Shown here in pieces: positions 63,361-64,000 of a DNA stretch of 64,000 bases; positions within the stretch are counted from its first letter, which is position 1, and each line of letters begins with the position of its first letter. A program made the position numbers and the translations under genes. The notes beneath the pieces were generated by a model, which worked only from the letters and a program-made list of their open reading frames with translations, did no database searches and had not been told where the DNA came from. The DNA is from Brevibacillus antibioticus (GTDB lineage: Bacteria > Bacillota > Bacilli > Brevibacillales > Brevibacillaceae). The stretch covers positions 2,127,501 through 2,191,500 of the forward strand of contig NZ_SZNK01000001.1 in the NCBI RefSeq assembly GCF_005217615.1, in the 5' to 3' direction.

Positions 63361-63915
63361 ATGCAACGATTTGCCGCTCATGAGTTTTTGGAAACACAAG
63401 AAGCACTCCGTTCCAAGCACGCCGCGATTGAAATGCACGGAGTACTTGCCGAGATGGCACAAGACCCTCAATTAACTGGCATCATTAATAGACATCAGCA
63501 ATTGATCATGAACGCATACCAGCAGGGGATTAGCCTTTTGCAGGGAAAAGGCTTCAACATTGCACCAGCTCCTATTCAATTGCGTGTAGCACAACCTACA
63601 GCAGTAGGTCTTAATCACCCGCAGATGGCTGCTCCCAACCCACACCCAACCCGCTTGTCAGATATGACAATTGCTACCCTGATGCTGAATTGGCATAAAG
63701 CGGGTTCGGCAATTGGCATGCTCTGGGCGGCTGAGTGCGTAGATCCAGGTATCCGGCAATATCATGTAAATGGCGCAAATGCTTGCCAGCAAATGGCTTA
63801 TGAAACCTGGCAATACCTGAATGCCAAAGGCTACTACCAAGCTCCGCAGCTTGCCGATCACACAATGAACACGATGATTAACGCCTATCAGCCTCAACAA
63901 CAAATGCTCCTGTAA
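63361..63915 (+). CDS. CotF-like spore coat protein
   Basis: A 184-aa protein with two helical segments of the Coat F type: an N-terminal half ALRSKHAAIEMHGVLAEMAQD and a C-terminal half MTIATLMLNWHKAGSAIGMLWAAECVDPGIRQ. A Pro/Gln-rich linker lies between them. CotF-family proteins are found in the spore coat or inner spore layers. GGAGG lies five bases before the ATG. A terminator follows. Confidence 0.82.
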   Translation: MQRFAAHEFLETQEALRSKHAAIEMHGVLAEMAQDPQLTGIINRHQQLIMNAYQQGISLLQGKGFNIAPAPIQLRVAQPTAVGLNHPQMAAPNPHPTRLSDMTIATLMLNWHKAGSAIGMLWAAECVDPGIRQYHVNGANACQQMAYETWQYLNAKGYYQAPQLADHTMNTMINAYQPQQQMLL

Positions 63916-63923
63916 GCCTCAAT

Positions 63924-63947
63924 AACCGTCCTTGTTTGGACGGTTTT
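63924..63947 (+). terminator. Terminator downstream of the CotF-like gene
   Basis: AACCGTCC/GGACGGTT stem (63924-63931 with 63938-63945) followed by T-rich sequence. Confidence 0.8.
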
Positions 63948-63964
63948 CCCTTTGTGTGTACGAG

Positions 63965-63992
63965 AAAAACCTCCCGGATTCCAGAAGGTTTT
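63965..63992 (-). terminator. Possible terminator of a gene beyond the window
   Basis: AAAACCT/AGGTTTT stem (63966-63972 with 63986-63992), with five T on the minus strand. It would serve a minus-strand gene to the right. Confidence 0.4.
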
Positions 63993-64000
63993 GTTTGTTA

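Overview
The window looks like chromosome from an endospore-forming Bacillota bacterium, most likely Brevibacillus or a close Paenibacillaceae relative. This is inferred from gene content: a GerA/GerC/GerB germinant receptor, a CdaS-type sporulation diadenylate cyclase, a CotF-like coat protein, an SLH-domain glycosidase, a YpdA/Bdr bacillithiol-disulfide reductase and strong GGAGG ribosome sites with many TTG/GTG starts. No rRNA, tRNA, CRISPR array or prophage was recognised. Base composition is even except for an AT-rich patch at about 34.7-36.4 kb.

Layout. 1-7.7 kb: a multicopper oxidase cut by the window edge, a DinG/YpvA-type helicase, a Lin0512-family protein, an alkyltransferase-like protein, PepF and an M29 aminopeptidase. 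7.7-12.3 kb: CdaS diverging from a gerA-gerC-gerB receptor operon. 12.3-25.0 kb: eleven co-directional minus-strand genes, namely an IclR regulator, a five-gene peptide ABC importer, a 1066-residue M14 metallopeptidase, pyrrolidone-carboxylate peptidase and all three PxpABC 5-oxoprolinase subunits. Read in order, they encode import of (pyroglutamyl-)peptides, trimming, release of 5-oxoproline and its conversion to glutamate. A perfect inverted repeat lies just upstream, and a terminator is buried in the end of gerB. 25-32 kb: a YitT protein, a DMT transporter and a YwqB/YwqA-like SWIM-SNF2 pair with a small third ORF.

32-34.6 kb: an exporter-type ABC half-transporter and an FhuF-like ferric reductase behind a perfect Fur box, probably a siderophore-iron system. 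34.7-36.4 kb: an AT-rich patch of small membrane or lipoproteins. 36.4-41.5 kb: a SulP transporter, an MFS transporter, a tiny membrane protein, a dead IS5-family copy and a GNAT. 41.7-46 kb: a quinone-oxidoreductase gene broken by an internal deletion, its intact HxlR regulator, an LLM oxidoreductase, an MFS pump and a LysE exporter. 46-50.4 kb: a two-component system with a TVP38 protein, and a WYL regulator with a GyrI-like protein. 50.46-50.68 kb: a large three-tiered inverted repeat without coding capacity, a candidate structured RNA or MITE.

51-54 kb: EutB/EutC ethanolamine ammonia-lyase behind a receiver-only regulator and an intergenic terminator. 54-59 kb: fused Ada, a DHA2 efflux pump, Rrf2, a BAAT-type acyltransferase/thioesterase and a HIT protein. 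59.1-59.8 kb: an accidental in-frame chimera of an IS630 transposase remnant and the tail of a VOC/PhnB gene. 59.9-64 kb: YpdA, an SLH-GH18 glycosidase whose message may be leaderless, an unrecognised protein and a CotF-like coat protein.

The strongest candidate for a coherent, little-described system is the IclR-transporter-M14-Pcp-PxpABC operon. The Fur-box ABC/FhuF pair and the 50.5-kb inverted-repeat element come next. All functional calls rest on motif recognition and gene context; no database search was run.
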